A stretch of DNA of 60,769 nt from a virus, in IMG/VR virus record IMGVR_UViG_3300043427_002600, positions 1-60,769 of that record; one strand, given 5' to 3'. A model generated the notes under the pieces. The model made no database searches and was not told where the DNA came from. It worked only from the letters and a program-made list of their open reading frames with translations. Below, one piece after another: positions 16,745 to 25,677 of this stretch. Positions within the stretch are counted from its first letter, which is position 1; each line of letters begins with the position of its first letter. The translations under genes and the position numbers were made by a program.

Positions 16745-18901
16745 TTAAAAGTTTCCAATTACTTCTTCAAAATCAACACCAGTCTTGGTGGCAATAAAGT
16801 TCAAACCAATAAAGTTAATTGATCTTGCTGGTTTGATGTAAATATCAGCAACGAATTCATTATTATCAATGACTGCAGCAGTATTATTAGTTTCATCACA
16901 AACAACGACATAATCAAAAATTCCCCTCTTCGCCTGAACATCACGGAGGAATGGTTCAATCGTATTTACAAAATTTGTTCTTGTAATTTCATCATTGAAT
17001 TCGAAGAGAGCATCTTTTGCTGCTTGTGAAATCGCATCTTCAAGATATATGAAGAGGCGGCGAACATTAACACGATCAAAAGAAGATGCTTTCGCAAGAC
17101 CAGTTCTATCACCAAATAGAACAATTCCTGCCCCTGGTGAGAAGATTACTGGATTAACTCTATTTGTATAAAGTCTATCTCTTTGCGATTTTGAAGGATT
17201 GTATGCAAGTTTAACTGCATTGAGAATTGCTCCCCTAGTTGTTCCTGCTGGCGAATACCACGGGAAATTGTTAATGTCATTTCTTGCACAAAGTCCAGCA
17301 ATATCACCGTTTAGTGGAATATATCTAAATGTATCCGAGAATCTATCGTACATATACTTATATCCACTGTCAAATATTGCATAAGATGAGGATGCAATTG
17401 GAGCATAAAATGTTAATACATTATTAGTAATGTCTTCTGCAGATCTAACATTTACTTCAGTTTGAACTGCAGTATCGGTTAATGCAGCACCTCTGTATGG
17501 GGAAATAAGTGCGATAGCGTCTTTTCTCAATTCAGCAACGGAAATGAGTTTGTTTGCTAAAGATTGGGCAGTGGTGATATCATATGCAGCAGATCCCATC
17601 AGTAAGAAATCTACTTTAAAGTTTTCGGTATTTTCAAATAAATCATATCCATCGGAAAGTTCTCCTAAAGATGCTGTTAAAGATCCAGATGCTGTAATTG
17701 TAGAAATTCCCGAATAATCTTTTCCGCGACTTAAAGAATCTGTTGAAGATCCGTAAGCTCCAAATGTAATTCCATCAGCATCTTGATCCCAACCAGTATC
17801 AGTTTCTAAAGTGAATCCAGAACTATATCCAGTTGTTACAATACCTGTTGGAGCTCCAAGTCCAAAAATGTAACTTGAATTATTTACAAGATATTTTCTC
17901 CAATAAGATGGATTACCAACAGAAAATTCGGCATCTTTTGCTTTAGAAAGATTAAGATGCTTTTCTAAAATAGTTCCTGCATTTCCGGTGATCGATCCCA
18001 ATCCATCAATTACAACTACATGAACTTCATCAAATCTAGAATTTCTCGCGCTGGCATAAGCAGAAGTTCCTGGTCTTGGTGCAAGATTATTCCAATTAAT
18101 TGAGGTTGAGGTGGTTAATCCAACTGTTTGTTGATCAAACCAATCAAGTCTTGATATGTAAGTTGTAGATGCATAGGAAATTGCCTGTCCGTTTGTATGA
18201 ATTGCAACTGAACCTGTGGTTGAAAAGGCGTATATTCCAGAAGATTGATAATCCACTTCAGTTTCTGTATTAGCTGCAGATACATGACTTAAAACCTTAA
18301 CTTCAATTCTACTAGCACCAATACCCGTGATTATTCCCTTCAAATGTCCATCTAAAGTAGTTGTGGTTCCGGAACCAGGTAAAACTGAAGAAATTGCTTG
18401 AGTTACACCATAACCAACTAAAATATTAGTTGTATTAATTCCAGTTAAAATTTGATCTGCTTTAGAATCAATAATTGCAACTCTAACTCCATTAGACCAA
18501 GAACCAGGATTTCTTGCTGCTACTACAACACCAGTAAGAGTATTCTCATCATAACCCAAAGCATCATAATGCTCTAGACTATCAATTTTAACGCTTGATG
18601 CAGTACCAATAAAACCATTTCTTAAGTCACTATCATTTGCCCTTATAACTCTTAATGATCCACCATATGCAAGATAAGAAGAAGCAGTTAGCCAATGCTC
18701 ATAGTGCTTATCTGTAGAATATGGTTGTCCGAAATTGTTAAGTAAATCATTTTCATTTTCAACTAACGTTGGAACATCAATAGGACCCTTAGCAAAGGGT
18801 GCTACTATAGCACCAGTTTTATTCGATGATGGTGTAGTTCTTCCAGTGGTTAAATCAATTTCCCTAACTACAATTCCAGGAGATGCTAAATTTAGCGGCA
18901 T
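16745..18901 (-). CDS. 18: gp18 tail sheath protein
   Basis: This is the contractile sheath subunit. The 718-aa product begins with the family hallmark LASPGIVVREIDLTTGRT and APFAKGPIDVP. It ends with the sheath C-terminal domain including ERRL-like RVNVRRLFIYLEDAISQAAK, FEFNDEITRTNF and YIKPARSINFIGLNF. The middle part (about 130-430) is a variable beta insertion. An AATAAATA late octamer lies at 18937-18944. Confidence 0.96.
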   Translation of the reverse strand: MPLNLASPGIVVREIDLTTGRTTPSSNKTGAIVAPFAKGPIDVPTLVENENDLLNNFGQPYSTDKHYEHWLTASSYLAYGGSLRVIRANDSDLRNGFIGTASSVKIDSLEHYDALGYDENTLTGVVVAARNPGSWSNGVRVAIIDSKADQILTGINTTNILVGYGVTQAISSVLPGSGTTTTLDGHLKGIITGIGASRIEVKVLSHVSAANTETEVDYQSSGIYAFSTTGSVAIHTNGQAISYASTTYISRLDWFDQQTVGLTTSTSINWNNLAPRPGTSAYASARNSRFDEVHVVVIDGLGSITGNAGTILEKHLNLSKAKDAEFSVGNPSYWRKYLVNNSSYIFGLGAPTGIVTTGYSSGFTLETDTGWDQDADGITFGAYGSSTDSLSRGKDYSGISTITASGSLTASLGELSDGYDLFENTENFKVDFLLMGSAAYDITTAQSLANKLISVAELRKDAIALISPYRGAALTDTAVQTEVNVRSAEDITNNVLTFYAPIASSSYAIFDSGYKYMYDRFSDTFRYIPLNGDIAGLCARNDINNFPWYSPAGTTRGAILNAVKLAYNPSKSQRDRLYTNRVNPVIFSPGAGIVLFGDRTGLAKASSFDRVNVRRLFIYLEDAISQAAKDALFEFNDEITRTNFVNTIEPFLRDVQAKRGIFDYVVVCDETNNTAAVIDNNEFVADIYIKPARSINFIGLNFIATKTGVDFEEVIGNF

Positions 18902-18936
18902 CTTTATTCTCCGTGATATCCAGAATTATCTAGAAA

Positions 18937-18944
18937 TATTTATT
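18937..18944 (-). promoter_or_regulatory. Late promoter-like AATAAATA before gp18
   Basis: Minus-strand octamer 36 nt before the gp18 start, in the 82-nt gap after the zinc-ribbon gene. Confidence 0.5.
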
Positions 18945-18983
18945 AAAATACTTATCTTAAACGGGGAAACGCTGCATGAATAT

Positions 18984-19211
18984 CTACCAATCAGGATAAT
19001 ACCAATCTGTACAATATCGTTTGGATTTTTTAGACTCTTTGATTCTTTTTATAGTACATTCTCTACACTCATATGAATACGATGATATTAGAGTATTATT
19101 CTTTCTTGTCTTATAAAATCCATCTATTAAATTTTTTTTAATTCCACAAACTCTACATTTTCTTTCTGTAAAAAGCAAGTGTTCTACTTCAAACTGTTCC
19201 CCCAAATCCAT
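18984..19211 (-). CDS. Zinc-ribbon protein resembling the N-terminus of HNH/EndoVII endonucleases (75 aa)
   Basis: The ATG overlaps the gp17 stop as TAATG; a GTG 15 nt upstream is an alternative. Cys pairs at residues 19/22 and 49/52 (CRVC and CREC), about 27 residues apart, form the treble-clef zinc ribbon that opens many phage HNH or endonuclease VII-like proteins. The catalytic HNH part is absent. The same Cys pattern opens the complete endonuclease VII-like protein at 22596-23006. It may be a decayed homing endonuclease or a free DNA-binding ribbon. It lies between gp17 and gp18, which are usually adjacent. Confidence 0.6.
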   Translation of the reverse strand: MDLGEQFEVEHLLFTERKCRVCGIKKNLIDGFYKTRKNNTLISSYSYECRECTIKRIKESKKSKRYCTDWYYPDW

Positions 19212-20932
19212 TAATGATATTCCCACATATATGAACGATCACCATATTCATCTGCATTCCATATCTCAGTGCTATCGAGTTTATTCTCATTAGTTGCAAA
19301 CATCCAACGATCTCCAGTCTTTTCTTCAACTACGACACTCATATCTTCCAATCCATCAGAAATAAATCCGAATGGGGACATATCCTGATCTATTTGATTT
19401 TTTTGTTCTTCATAAATTCTTTTGCGAACATCATTATCAGTCATTTCTTTGAAATAATCTTGAGCGACTAACCAAGAAAAAATAACCAAACACATTGCTA
19501 AGTCATCATTACATCCCTCTTCTGCTTCAAATGAATTGTGTTTTTGTGAAAATGTTGTTAATTCCGAAATAATATCATAATCTACAGTTAATAACTTATC
19601 ATCTTCCATTAATGTTTTTAAGTTGGAACATCCTAGTTTTTTAACTGCGGCAGTAGTCCTTACTCCAAGTTGCGACTTCTTACCACTAAATCCCGATCCA
19701 ACAATTTGACCAGCACGACCTCTCATAGCACACATTAAAATATTATCATATTCCAAGTCAAAATGAAGAATATTTGCAACTTGATCCCCGATATCATTGA
19801 CTTCAACTAACAACCAAGCATCATTGTATCCTCTGGCAACTTCATCAATAATACTTGGGAATAACATTGGTTTAATTTCATTATTTCTATATTTTCCGAC
19901 AACTTTATATGGAAAATTACTTATATCAAATATAATAAATGCCGAATAATCATTTCCAAGACCACGAGCAACATCAACAGTTATTAAGTAGTTATGTTCT
20001 TCTTGAGGATTTTCATAGATGTCCAAACCAGCATTTCTCTTTATTGGATCTTCATAAACAAAATTTCTAAGTTTTGCTGGATTAATTAATGTGTTAATAG
20101 ATCCTAAAAATTCACATTCAAACTCAACTTTAAATTGCTGCTCGCTAGTGTTAGCAATTGTTTGTTCTCTCCATTTTTCATCTCTTCCAGGAACTTCTGA
20201 CCAATGGACATCAGTGGGAATATATTCATTTTTCTTACGTTCCGCATCATGCCACATACGGTAAAAGTGATTCATACCACGAGGAGTGGATACGATAATT
20301 ACTTTTGTTGATTGTCCCGAAGAAATAGTAGGATAAACGGAAGCGAAGAAATCATCGGCAATATGATTTGGAATGAAAGCAAATTCGTCTAAAAATATAA
20401 TATTATAAGATCCACCACGAACAGCAGATGCTGATGTAGAAGCGGCAATGATTTTAGATCCATTTTCAAGCTCTAAGCTACCTCTGTTCCACTGTAAGAC
20501 ACCTTGCTGCATCCATTTGGGTAAATTTTCATATGCTAGTTGTAGGCGCTGCAAAAGGTCTCTGGCTGTCGATGCTTTGTTTGCGAGAATAGCAATATTC
20601 ACATTATCATTAAAGACCGCATAATGTAAAAGATAAGACACGCAAGTTGTTGATTTGCCAGTCTGACGAGGCATCTTGCAAATATTGAAACGGTTCTTAT
20701 GAAACCTTGAAATTAATTTTTCTTGAAATGGATATAATTCAAACGGAACAAGACCGTGATCCAAAGAAACAATTTTAATATAATTTCTAGCAAAATATAC
20801 CGGATCCTCTTTGCATTTAAAAAATTCTAGAATCTGTTCTTGAGACCATTGTATGGTAGTGTTTGCCTTTTTTAAATTGGGATTGGATAGATAGGCATCA
20901 CCCTGTTTTAATTGAATATCTTGAATTGCCAT
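19211..20932 (-). CDS. 17: gp17 large terminase subunit
   Basis: This is the packaging motor ATPase and headful nuclease. Walker A is RQTGKSTT (89-96), Walker B is IIFLDEFAF near 180, and the nuclease domain begins with DVARGLGNDYSAF near 330. The length of 573 aa is typical. It sits between gp16 and gp18 in T4 order, although two extra genes and a DUF5661-type gene separate it from gp16. Confidence 0.97.
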   Translation of the reverse strand: MAIQDIQLKQGDAYLSNPNLKKANTTIQWSQEQILEFFKCKEDPVYFARNYIKIVSLDHGLVPFELYPFQEKLISRFHKNRFNICKMPRQTGKSTTCVSYLLHYAVFNDNVNIAILANKASTARDLLQRLQLAYENLPKWMQQGVLQWNRGSLELENGSKIIAASTSASAVRGGSYNIIFLDEFAFIPNHIADDFFASVYPTISSGQSTKVIIVSTPRGMNHFYRMWHDAERKKNEYIPTDVHWSEVPGRDEKWREQTIANTSEQQFKVEFECEFLGSINTLINPAKLRNFVYEDPIKRNAGLDIYENPQEEHNYLITVDVARGLGNDYSAFIIFDISNFPYKVVGKYRNNEIKPMLFPSIIDEVARGYNDAWLLVEVNDIGDQVANILHFDLEYDNILMCAMRGRAGQIVGSGFSGKKSQLGVRTTAAVKKLGCSNLKTLMEDDKLLTVDYDIISELTTFSQKHNSFEAEEGCNDDLAMCLVIFSWLVAQDYFKEMTDNDVRKRIYEEQKNQIDQDMSPFGFISDGLEDMSVVVEEKTGDRWMFATNENKLDSTEIWNADEYGDRSYMWEYH

Positions 20933-20933
20933 A

Positions 20934-22271
20934 TCAATAAATCTCTCTCCACCTCATAGAAACTCCAACATTAGTGCTAGCATCACCTATATTAGATACT
21001 CTAACTGAAAAAATTTCAGAGTCTGTAGAATCAAAATTTTGAGATAAGAAATTTTTCTTTGAAGTTGGCCCTGATTGGGCATCTGCAGTTGTTGCTGATG
21101 GTTTTTGTTGATTTTGACTTTCTCCTGCAGCATATCCACCCATAAAATCTTCAAAATACGCTGTACTAATTCCAGTTAGAGATTGATTATATTCGACAAC
21201 AGATTCATCATTTTCAGAAACCCAAGTTCCTAATCCACTAAGAGCAACAGAACTTCGTAACTTCACAACCTCATATTTTATATTAGCACCATTTGTAAAT
21301 ACAGAAACATCTTCAAGTTTTACTGTTGCTCTATTTGGATATCCCTTGAATGAATTTTTAAGTCTAATTGCAAGAATAGGAACTGTAGTACCTATTCCAA
21401 CAGTTCTAAGATTTGTTGTATGTGAATATTCTCTGCCTGCTTCTGTATATCCACCTTCACTCATCACGGTAGAACAAATTTGAATAAATGAACCACCAGC
21501 ACCTACTTGTGCTCCAGTATTTCTAACCTCACATCTTACTGGAAGATTTGGATTAGACATATAAACGGTTGGAAGAACATTTGAATTATAAAATTCGTGA
21601 GCAATAACATTTAATCCATTAATACTGAATCCACAACGAACTCTACCTACACCCAACCACTCAAAGTCGGTCATGAATAATTGGGTTTTGGTGATGTCTA
21701 AATTAAATCTTGAGGGACCATTTCCGTCCAGAGTATCCTTATTCCATTGAGATTGTGGAACTCTTCTGTCTGAAGCAATCCCAGTTACATAAGACCTGAT
21801 TACAAAACTCAAAGTTCCATCTGGTGCCTGCTCAAAGAAAATACCATCTCTATCATCAAAATATCCAGTCCTCTTATAAACGTTTTGCTGTGCTGCACCA
21901 AAATTAAATGTTGAATAAATTACCTGTGATTTGCCAGGCATATAATGATGATATCTCTTTGTCTGGTGAATACAGTATCCATTCGTGCTGATACCAGAAC
22001 TTAAAATTGCTGCTGCCTGATTACCATCGAAACTTACAGATGCTCCAGTTCCCACCTTTACATCTATAAAGTCTGGGTCAATAGCATAAAGATGCTTATA
22101 ATCTCCAAGAGTATATGGATTTGATGTTCTTAATCTTCCAAAAGCATCTCCAGAAAATCCTTGTCCAAGATCTTCATAAATTTCTCCATACTTATTAGCC
22201 CTCATATAAACCTCAAAGAGGGTTCTCTCTTGGTTTAAATAATCTTGTTCGTTCTTATTCCACTGTGCCAT
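20934..22271 (-). CDS. Cyanophage virion structural protein (445 aa) beside terminase
   Basis: This is a large beta-rich protein with a Trp/Asn-rich start (MAQWNKNEQDYLNQERTLFE), a central part with TKRYHHYMPGKSQVIYSTF and a C-terminus of repeated Val/Ser/Gly strands ending SMRWREIY. It looks like a conserved cyanophage structural protein located next to gp17; its position in the virion is not known to me. The stop lies 1 nt before the gp17 start. Confidence 0.55.
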   Translation of the reverse strand: MAQWNKNEQDYLNQERTLFEVYMRANKYGEIYEDLGQGFSGDAFGRLRTSNPYTLGDYKHLYAIDPDFIDVKVGTGASVSFDGNQAAAILSSGISTNGYCIHQTKRYHHYMPGKSQVIYSTFNFGAAQQNVYKRTGYFDDRDGIFFEQAPDGTLSFVIRSYVTGIASDRRVPQSQWNKDTLDGNGPSRFNLDITKTQLFMTDFEWLGVGRVRCGFSINGLNVIAHEFYNSNVLPTVYMSNPNLPVRCEVRNTGAQVGAGGSFIQICSTVMSEGGYTEAGREYSHTTNLRTVGIGTTVPILAIRLKNSFKGYPNRATVKLEDVSVFTNGANIKYEVVKLRSSVALSGLGTWVSENDESVVEYNQSLTGISTAYFEDFMGGYAAGESQNQQKPSATTADAQSGPTSKKNFLSQNFDSTDSEIFSVRVSNIGDASTNVGVSMRWREIY

Positions 22272-22287
22272 TTTGTATTACTCCTAT

Positions 22288-22596
22288 TCAATCAGACCAA
22301 GAAAATTTTTCAGGTCTATATCTTTGCGAACTCTTAATAGTTATATCACTATTTGTTGATGGGTAAATGTTATGAACAATTGCTCCAGGATATTCTCCCT
22401 GAAGTTGCTCGGCAAGTTTAGTTTTATCCATCATTTGCCCACCAATTTCTAAACGATATATCTTTCCTTCCCAAACAACATCAGCGATAAAAGATTCGCT
22501 TGTAGTTTCTGGTTGGGGAGAATTCATATAAAGATTCCCATTGAAATCTCCGGCGATATTGATGCTTTCTGAAATAAATTGTTGAAATGATTTCAT
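22288..22596 (-). CDS. Small protein with capsid-targeting sequence (102 aa)
   Basis: The product begins MKSFQQFISESINIAG. It matches the T4 capsid-targeting sequence MKTYQEFIAE, with the gp21-type cleavage triplet ISE at residues 8-10, exactly where T4 has IAE. The rest is a compact, polar protein with a WEGKIYRLEIGGQMM strand-turn pattern and no recognised domain. The ATG overlaps the stop of the endonuclease gene as TAATG. It is probably a packaged internal protein. Confidence 0.6.
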   Translation of the reverse strand: MKSFQQFISESINIAGDFNGNLYMNSPQPETTSESFIADVVWEGKIYRLEIGGQMMDKTKLAEQLQGEYPGAIVHNIYPSTNSDITIKSSQRYRPEKFSWSD

Positions 22597-23006
22597 TACT
22601 TATCCTTTTCTCTTAAGTAATCTATCGCTGCTTGTAAATTATTTATGTTATCTTTAAAATTTCCCAATCCTCTATTACAGTGGTTACATAACATACCTCT
22701 AAATTTTCCTGTTCCATGATTATGATCCATTACCAAAGCATAAACTTTACCTAAATGTTTGTTATATCTTGAACCTGCAAGTTCATTACCACCACATATA
22801 TCACATTTTTCTTGTTTTCTCAATTCTTTAACTTCATCATCTGAAAGTTGACCTCTAAACTTTCCCCTGTTTATTTCACTTCTATAAGATGCTCTACATT
22901 TTCTACACCAACTATCTAAACCATCTTTACATTTATTATGAGGTGGAAAATTTATAGTGTCTCTTGGTTTTTCTTTTTTACACCTAGTACAGATTTTTGT
23001 ATTCAT
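22596..23006 (-). CDS. Endonuclease VII-type HNH/His-Me finger nuclease, probably homing
   Basis: The 136-aa protein has two zinc-binding pairs in an N-terminal ribbon (C6/C9 and C34/C37). A second set (C68/C71 and C107/C110) surrounds DHNHGTGKFRGMLCNHC, the catalytic His-Me motif of recombination endonuclease VII-like proteins. It stands alone inside the structural cluster between unrelated virion genes, as free-standing homing endonucleases do in T4-like phages. Its start codon and Shine-Dalgarno AAAGG lie inside an 18-bp inverted repeat (23001-23050). The nuclease call is strong; homing behaviour and control are inference. T4 gp49 function (resolvase) is an alternative. Confidence 0.85.
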   Translation of the reverse strand: MNTKICTRCKKEKPRDTINFPPHNKCKDGLDSWCRKCRASYRSEINRGKFRGQLSDDEVKELRKQEKCDICGGNELAGSRYNKHLGKVYALVMDHNHGTGKFRGMLCNHCNRGLGNFKDNINNLQAAIDYLREKDK

Positions 23007-23050
23007 ACCTTTTCATTACTCTATTATTTATGTAATGAAAAGGTATGAAT
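23001..23050 (-). promoter_or_regulatory. Perfect inverted repeat covering RBS and start of the endonuclease, with late octamer in the loop
   Basis: Arms 23001-23018 and 23033-23050 are exact 18-nt reverse complements with a 14-nt loop. On the minus strand the 3' arm contains GAAAAGGTATGAAT, that is the Shine-Dalgarno and ATG. The loop begins CATAAATA (23025-23032), the late promoter type also seen at 28908. Transcripts read through from upstream would hide the start, whereas transcripts begun in the loop would not. The hairpin may also act as a terminator. Confidence 0.75.
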
Positions 23051-24435
23051 TAACACTTCCATCTTCTTCTTGCTTTGCAAATTGGTTTATCTGGAGTTTT
23101 AGAGCAATCTATATTGTGCATATCTCTTTGACCTGCAGATCGTGAACAAAAATTCTTACGACGTTTTGCCCTTTTACCTTTTGGTTTTTTCTCAGTTACT
23201 GCAGTTTGAAGTTTTGACCCAGGATTTTCACGACGATAAGCATTTACTGCTGCTTGACTTAATCCATCTGTTTTATCTTGGCGATTCACTTTTTGCCAAT
23301 CTTCAAATAATCCAAGATCTGCTCTCCAATTTGAAAGTTCTTCCTTTTTTACGCAACGATTATAAGTTTTTCCAAAAAGTTTTTGAGTTCCTGTTTTTTT
23401 ATATCCAGTCCAACATTTTTTCGATTCTTCCACAACATCATGCTCTCCACTATCTATATAATCCGCTGCAGCATCAAGATAATCTGCTGCTTTTGTGATT
23501 TTTGACTGAACCCAAGCTTCAATATTACCCTCGCCTTTTAATTTTCCACGAAGTCTTCTTGCTGCAGAAATAATTGTAGAAAGTTCAGATCGGGCCATTG
23601 AATGCTCATGATCGTATTGTTTAGACTCTGGGAAATTTCCTGGATGTGGAGTATTTGGGTCATAATCTTTACCAAAAAGACTAGGTAAAGAGTACATATC
23701 CCAATATTTTGGACCATACTTACACTCACCGCGAGTCTCGTCTTTTTTACACTTAGGGCAAAATCTAATCATTTCCATAGCCTCTGATTTTGTACCCCAA
23801 TTGTCAGCACCCACTTTTCTACACCTTACAAGTGCCCCCGAAGCATATGCACTTGGCCAGATTTTATATCTACTTTTTACTTTATGATAACAAGCATCCT
23901 TTTCACCCTTCTTTTCTTGAATGTATTCTTCTTGTGTCACGATTTTTGCAGCTCCTGATCTATTTGGATTTGGATCTTCTCTACGTTTTTTAGCAGATCT
24001 TTTATTTCTTTCTTTTTTACTCATATTTGCACGATCATCGGGATCACGACAAAATGGTTTTGTCGTTTGACCTGGTTGTTTTGCACATGGCTTACCATCA
24101 TACTTTCCACCAGTTTGAACCCAACCACCATCATCAAACCACCTATCTAACCTGCCATTATAATCCTTTGCTTTAATTCCATCAGTTGCTTCTTTCACAT
24201 CATTAAATTTTTTATGGTCTTTTTTAGCATCAGATTCCATTTTTTTCAGACGAGTATAATAATCTGGGATTTCATCAAGATGCTGCAGAGCAATATCAGT
24301 AGCAAGGTCTTTATCTTTTGTATGCTCATATTCAATAGGGATTCCCATTCCCAGTTGATTCTTTATAAAAGAAACTTCTAAACGATGTTTCTTTGCAATT
24401 TGCTCAACCGTTTTATGAGATTTTAATTTATGCAC
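23050..24435 (-). CDS. DUF5661-like, Cys/Lys-rich cyanophage protein (461 aa)
   Basis: The start is GTG at 24433-24435; the second codons KLKSHKTVEQIAKKH and LGMGIPIEYEHTKDKDLA match the DUF5661-type domain, so the GTG start is kept. Later modules include TKPFCRDPDDRANMSKKE, a conserved DACYHKVKSRYKIWPSAYAS segment, CWTGYKKTGTQKLFGKTYN and a basic tail ending CKARRRWKC. Many Cys pairs and Lys/Arg runs suggest zinc-stabilised nucleic-acid binding. I do not know its function. It ends exactly in the arm of the inverted repeat at 23050. Confidence 0.6.
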   Translation of the reverse strand: MHKLKSHKTVEQIAKKHRLEVSFIKNQLGMGIPIEYEHTKDKDLATDIALQHLDEIPDYYTRLKKMESDAKKDHKKFNDVKEATDGIKAKDYNGRLDRWFDDGGWVQTGGKYDGKPCAKQPGQTTKPFCRDPDDRANMSKKERNKRSAKKRREDPNPNRSGAAKIVTQEEYIQEKKGEKDACYHKVKSRYKIWPSAYASGALVRCRKVGADNWGTKSEAMEMIRFCPKCKKDETRGECKYGPKYWDMYSLPSLFGKDYDPNTPHPGNFPESKQYDHEHSMARSELSTIISAARRLRGKLKGEGNIEAWVQSKITKAADYLDAAADYIDSGEHDVVEESKKCWTGYKKTGTQKLFGKTYNRCVKKEELSNWRADLGLFEDWQKVNRQDKTDGLSQAAVNAYRRENPGSKLQTAVTEKKPKGKRAKRRKNFCSRSAGQRDMHNIDCSKTPDKPICKARRRWKC

Positions 24436-24448
24436 AATGATAAAAAAA

Positions 24449-24871
24449 TTACTCCTTATTATTTAGAAAACCTTGCTTTAGTAATTTTGAAAGTTCTGTA
24501 GTTGAACCAATAAACACGGCGTTGTTGGTTACATTATTAGATGTTTTTGTAGATTCATCTTCAACATCTTTTAATTTCTTTTGGAGATCTATTAATTTAT
24601 CAGTTACATCACCCACATTTTTTATAAGTTGTCCAGCAACTTCATATGCTCTTGGAGATGCAGAATCTCCGGCAAGTTCCATAATTCCATTAATCGCCTC
24701 CTGTCCCTTTTCAATCAATGAATATAGATTTGCTCTCGTATATTCGTAATCCTTTTTAATATCATCAGGTTTTAAAGGTGATACTGTTATATCTGTCGCA
24801 ACCTTATCCACTTCTACAATACTACTCTCAATATTGAGGGATTGGTCCAACTTATCATAATTATTTTTCAT
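24449..24871 (-). CDS. 16: gp16 small terminase subunit
   Basis: This regulator of DNA packaging recognises DNA and stimulates gp17. The 140-aa helical protein has the T4-like pattern YEYTRANLYSLIEKGQEAI, SPRAYEVAGQLIKNVGDVTD and LIDLQKKLKDVEDE. It lies just after gp15. Its last codons contain CTAAATAAT, which could serve as a late site for the next gene. Confidence 0.9.
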   Translation of the reverse strand: MKNNYDKLDQSLNIESSIVEVDKVATDITVSPLKPDDIKKDYEYTRANLYSLIEKGQEAINGIMELAGDSASPRAYEVAGQLIKNVGDVTDKLIDLQKKLKDVEDESTKTSNNVTNNAVFIGSTTELSKLLKQGFLNNKE

Positions 24872-24876
24872 AGAAT

Positions 24877-25677
24877 TTAAATATCACTTTGTTGAGTTGG
24901 GCTATATTCCTTACTATCAAAGAATACTTCTCTAGTTTCATTGAATCCAAAATCATCTTCTGGTTCCGCATCAATTGGATCTGGGACAACAGTATATCTC
25001 ATTTCTCTCTTTGCTGTTGTGGTATCAGAACTACTATAATAATCAACTTGAACTTTGCGAATAAGACCCTCAGTAGATTCTGCAATTGGTCCGAACATAT
25101 AAGTTTTTGCGGTAAAATTAAAAGTATATATTAAAACTCTTCTTGTAGAGAAATCTCCTTCATAATCATCGGTAAATGATACATTATCTAAAACTATAGG
25201 AATATCTTTTTTTTCACCTATAGAATCAATTAAATCTACGGTTAAATTGAATGACGGTTGAAAGTATGGCAATATTTGTTCCACAACTTGCAAAGCATCA
25301 TCTTGCAATTTAGACATTAAATTTAATTGAAATCCAATATTATATGGAACTGGCATATAAACTTTTTTTACATCACCATCACCACCACAAGATTTAAAAA
25401 TTTGAGTAACGTTAGACTTCCTTGTGGGATCATACTGAATAGATGTCATTTCAAACGACAATCTGGGTAAAGTCATTGCAATTGGTTTATTTAATTCTGG
25501 TTGTTGTTCGATTCTTGCCAAAAACTTTTGAATAGGTCCATATGCTAAGGGAATTTTTATCTGACTAATACTATCTCCAGATGAATTTTTATGCCTTACA
25601 TTGATATCATTAAACAACGTACCAAATGCAATTACTGTTTTTCTAATAATTTCGTGATAAAAATAAGTTCCTAACAT
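24877..25677 (-). CDS. 15: gp15 tail terminator (proximal sheath stabiliser)
   Basis: This protein caps the tail and joins it to the neck. The 266-aa product begins LGTYFYHEIIRKTVIAFGTL, with IPLAYGPIQKFLARIEQQP and MPVPYNIGFQLNLMSKLQDD, all typical of cyanophage gp15. Its start overlaps the gp14 stop (TAATG). Confidence 0.95.
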   Translation of the reverse strand: MLGTYFYHEIIRKTVIAFGTLFNDINVRHKNSSGDSISQIKIPLAYGPIQKFLARIEQQPELNKPIAMTLPRLSFEMTSIQYDPTRKSNVTQIFKSCGGDGDVKKVYMPVPYNIGFQLNLMSKLQDDALQVVEQILPYFQPSFNLTVDLIDSIGEKKDIPIVLDNVSFTDDYEGDFSTRRVLIYTFNFTAKTYMFGPIAESTEGLIRKVQVDYYSSSDTTTAKREMRYTVVPDPIDAEPEDDFGFNETREVFFDSKEYSPTQQSDI

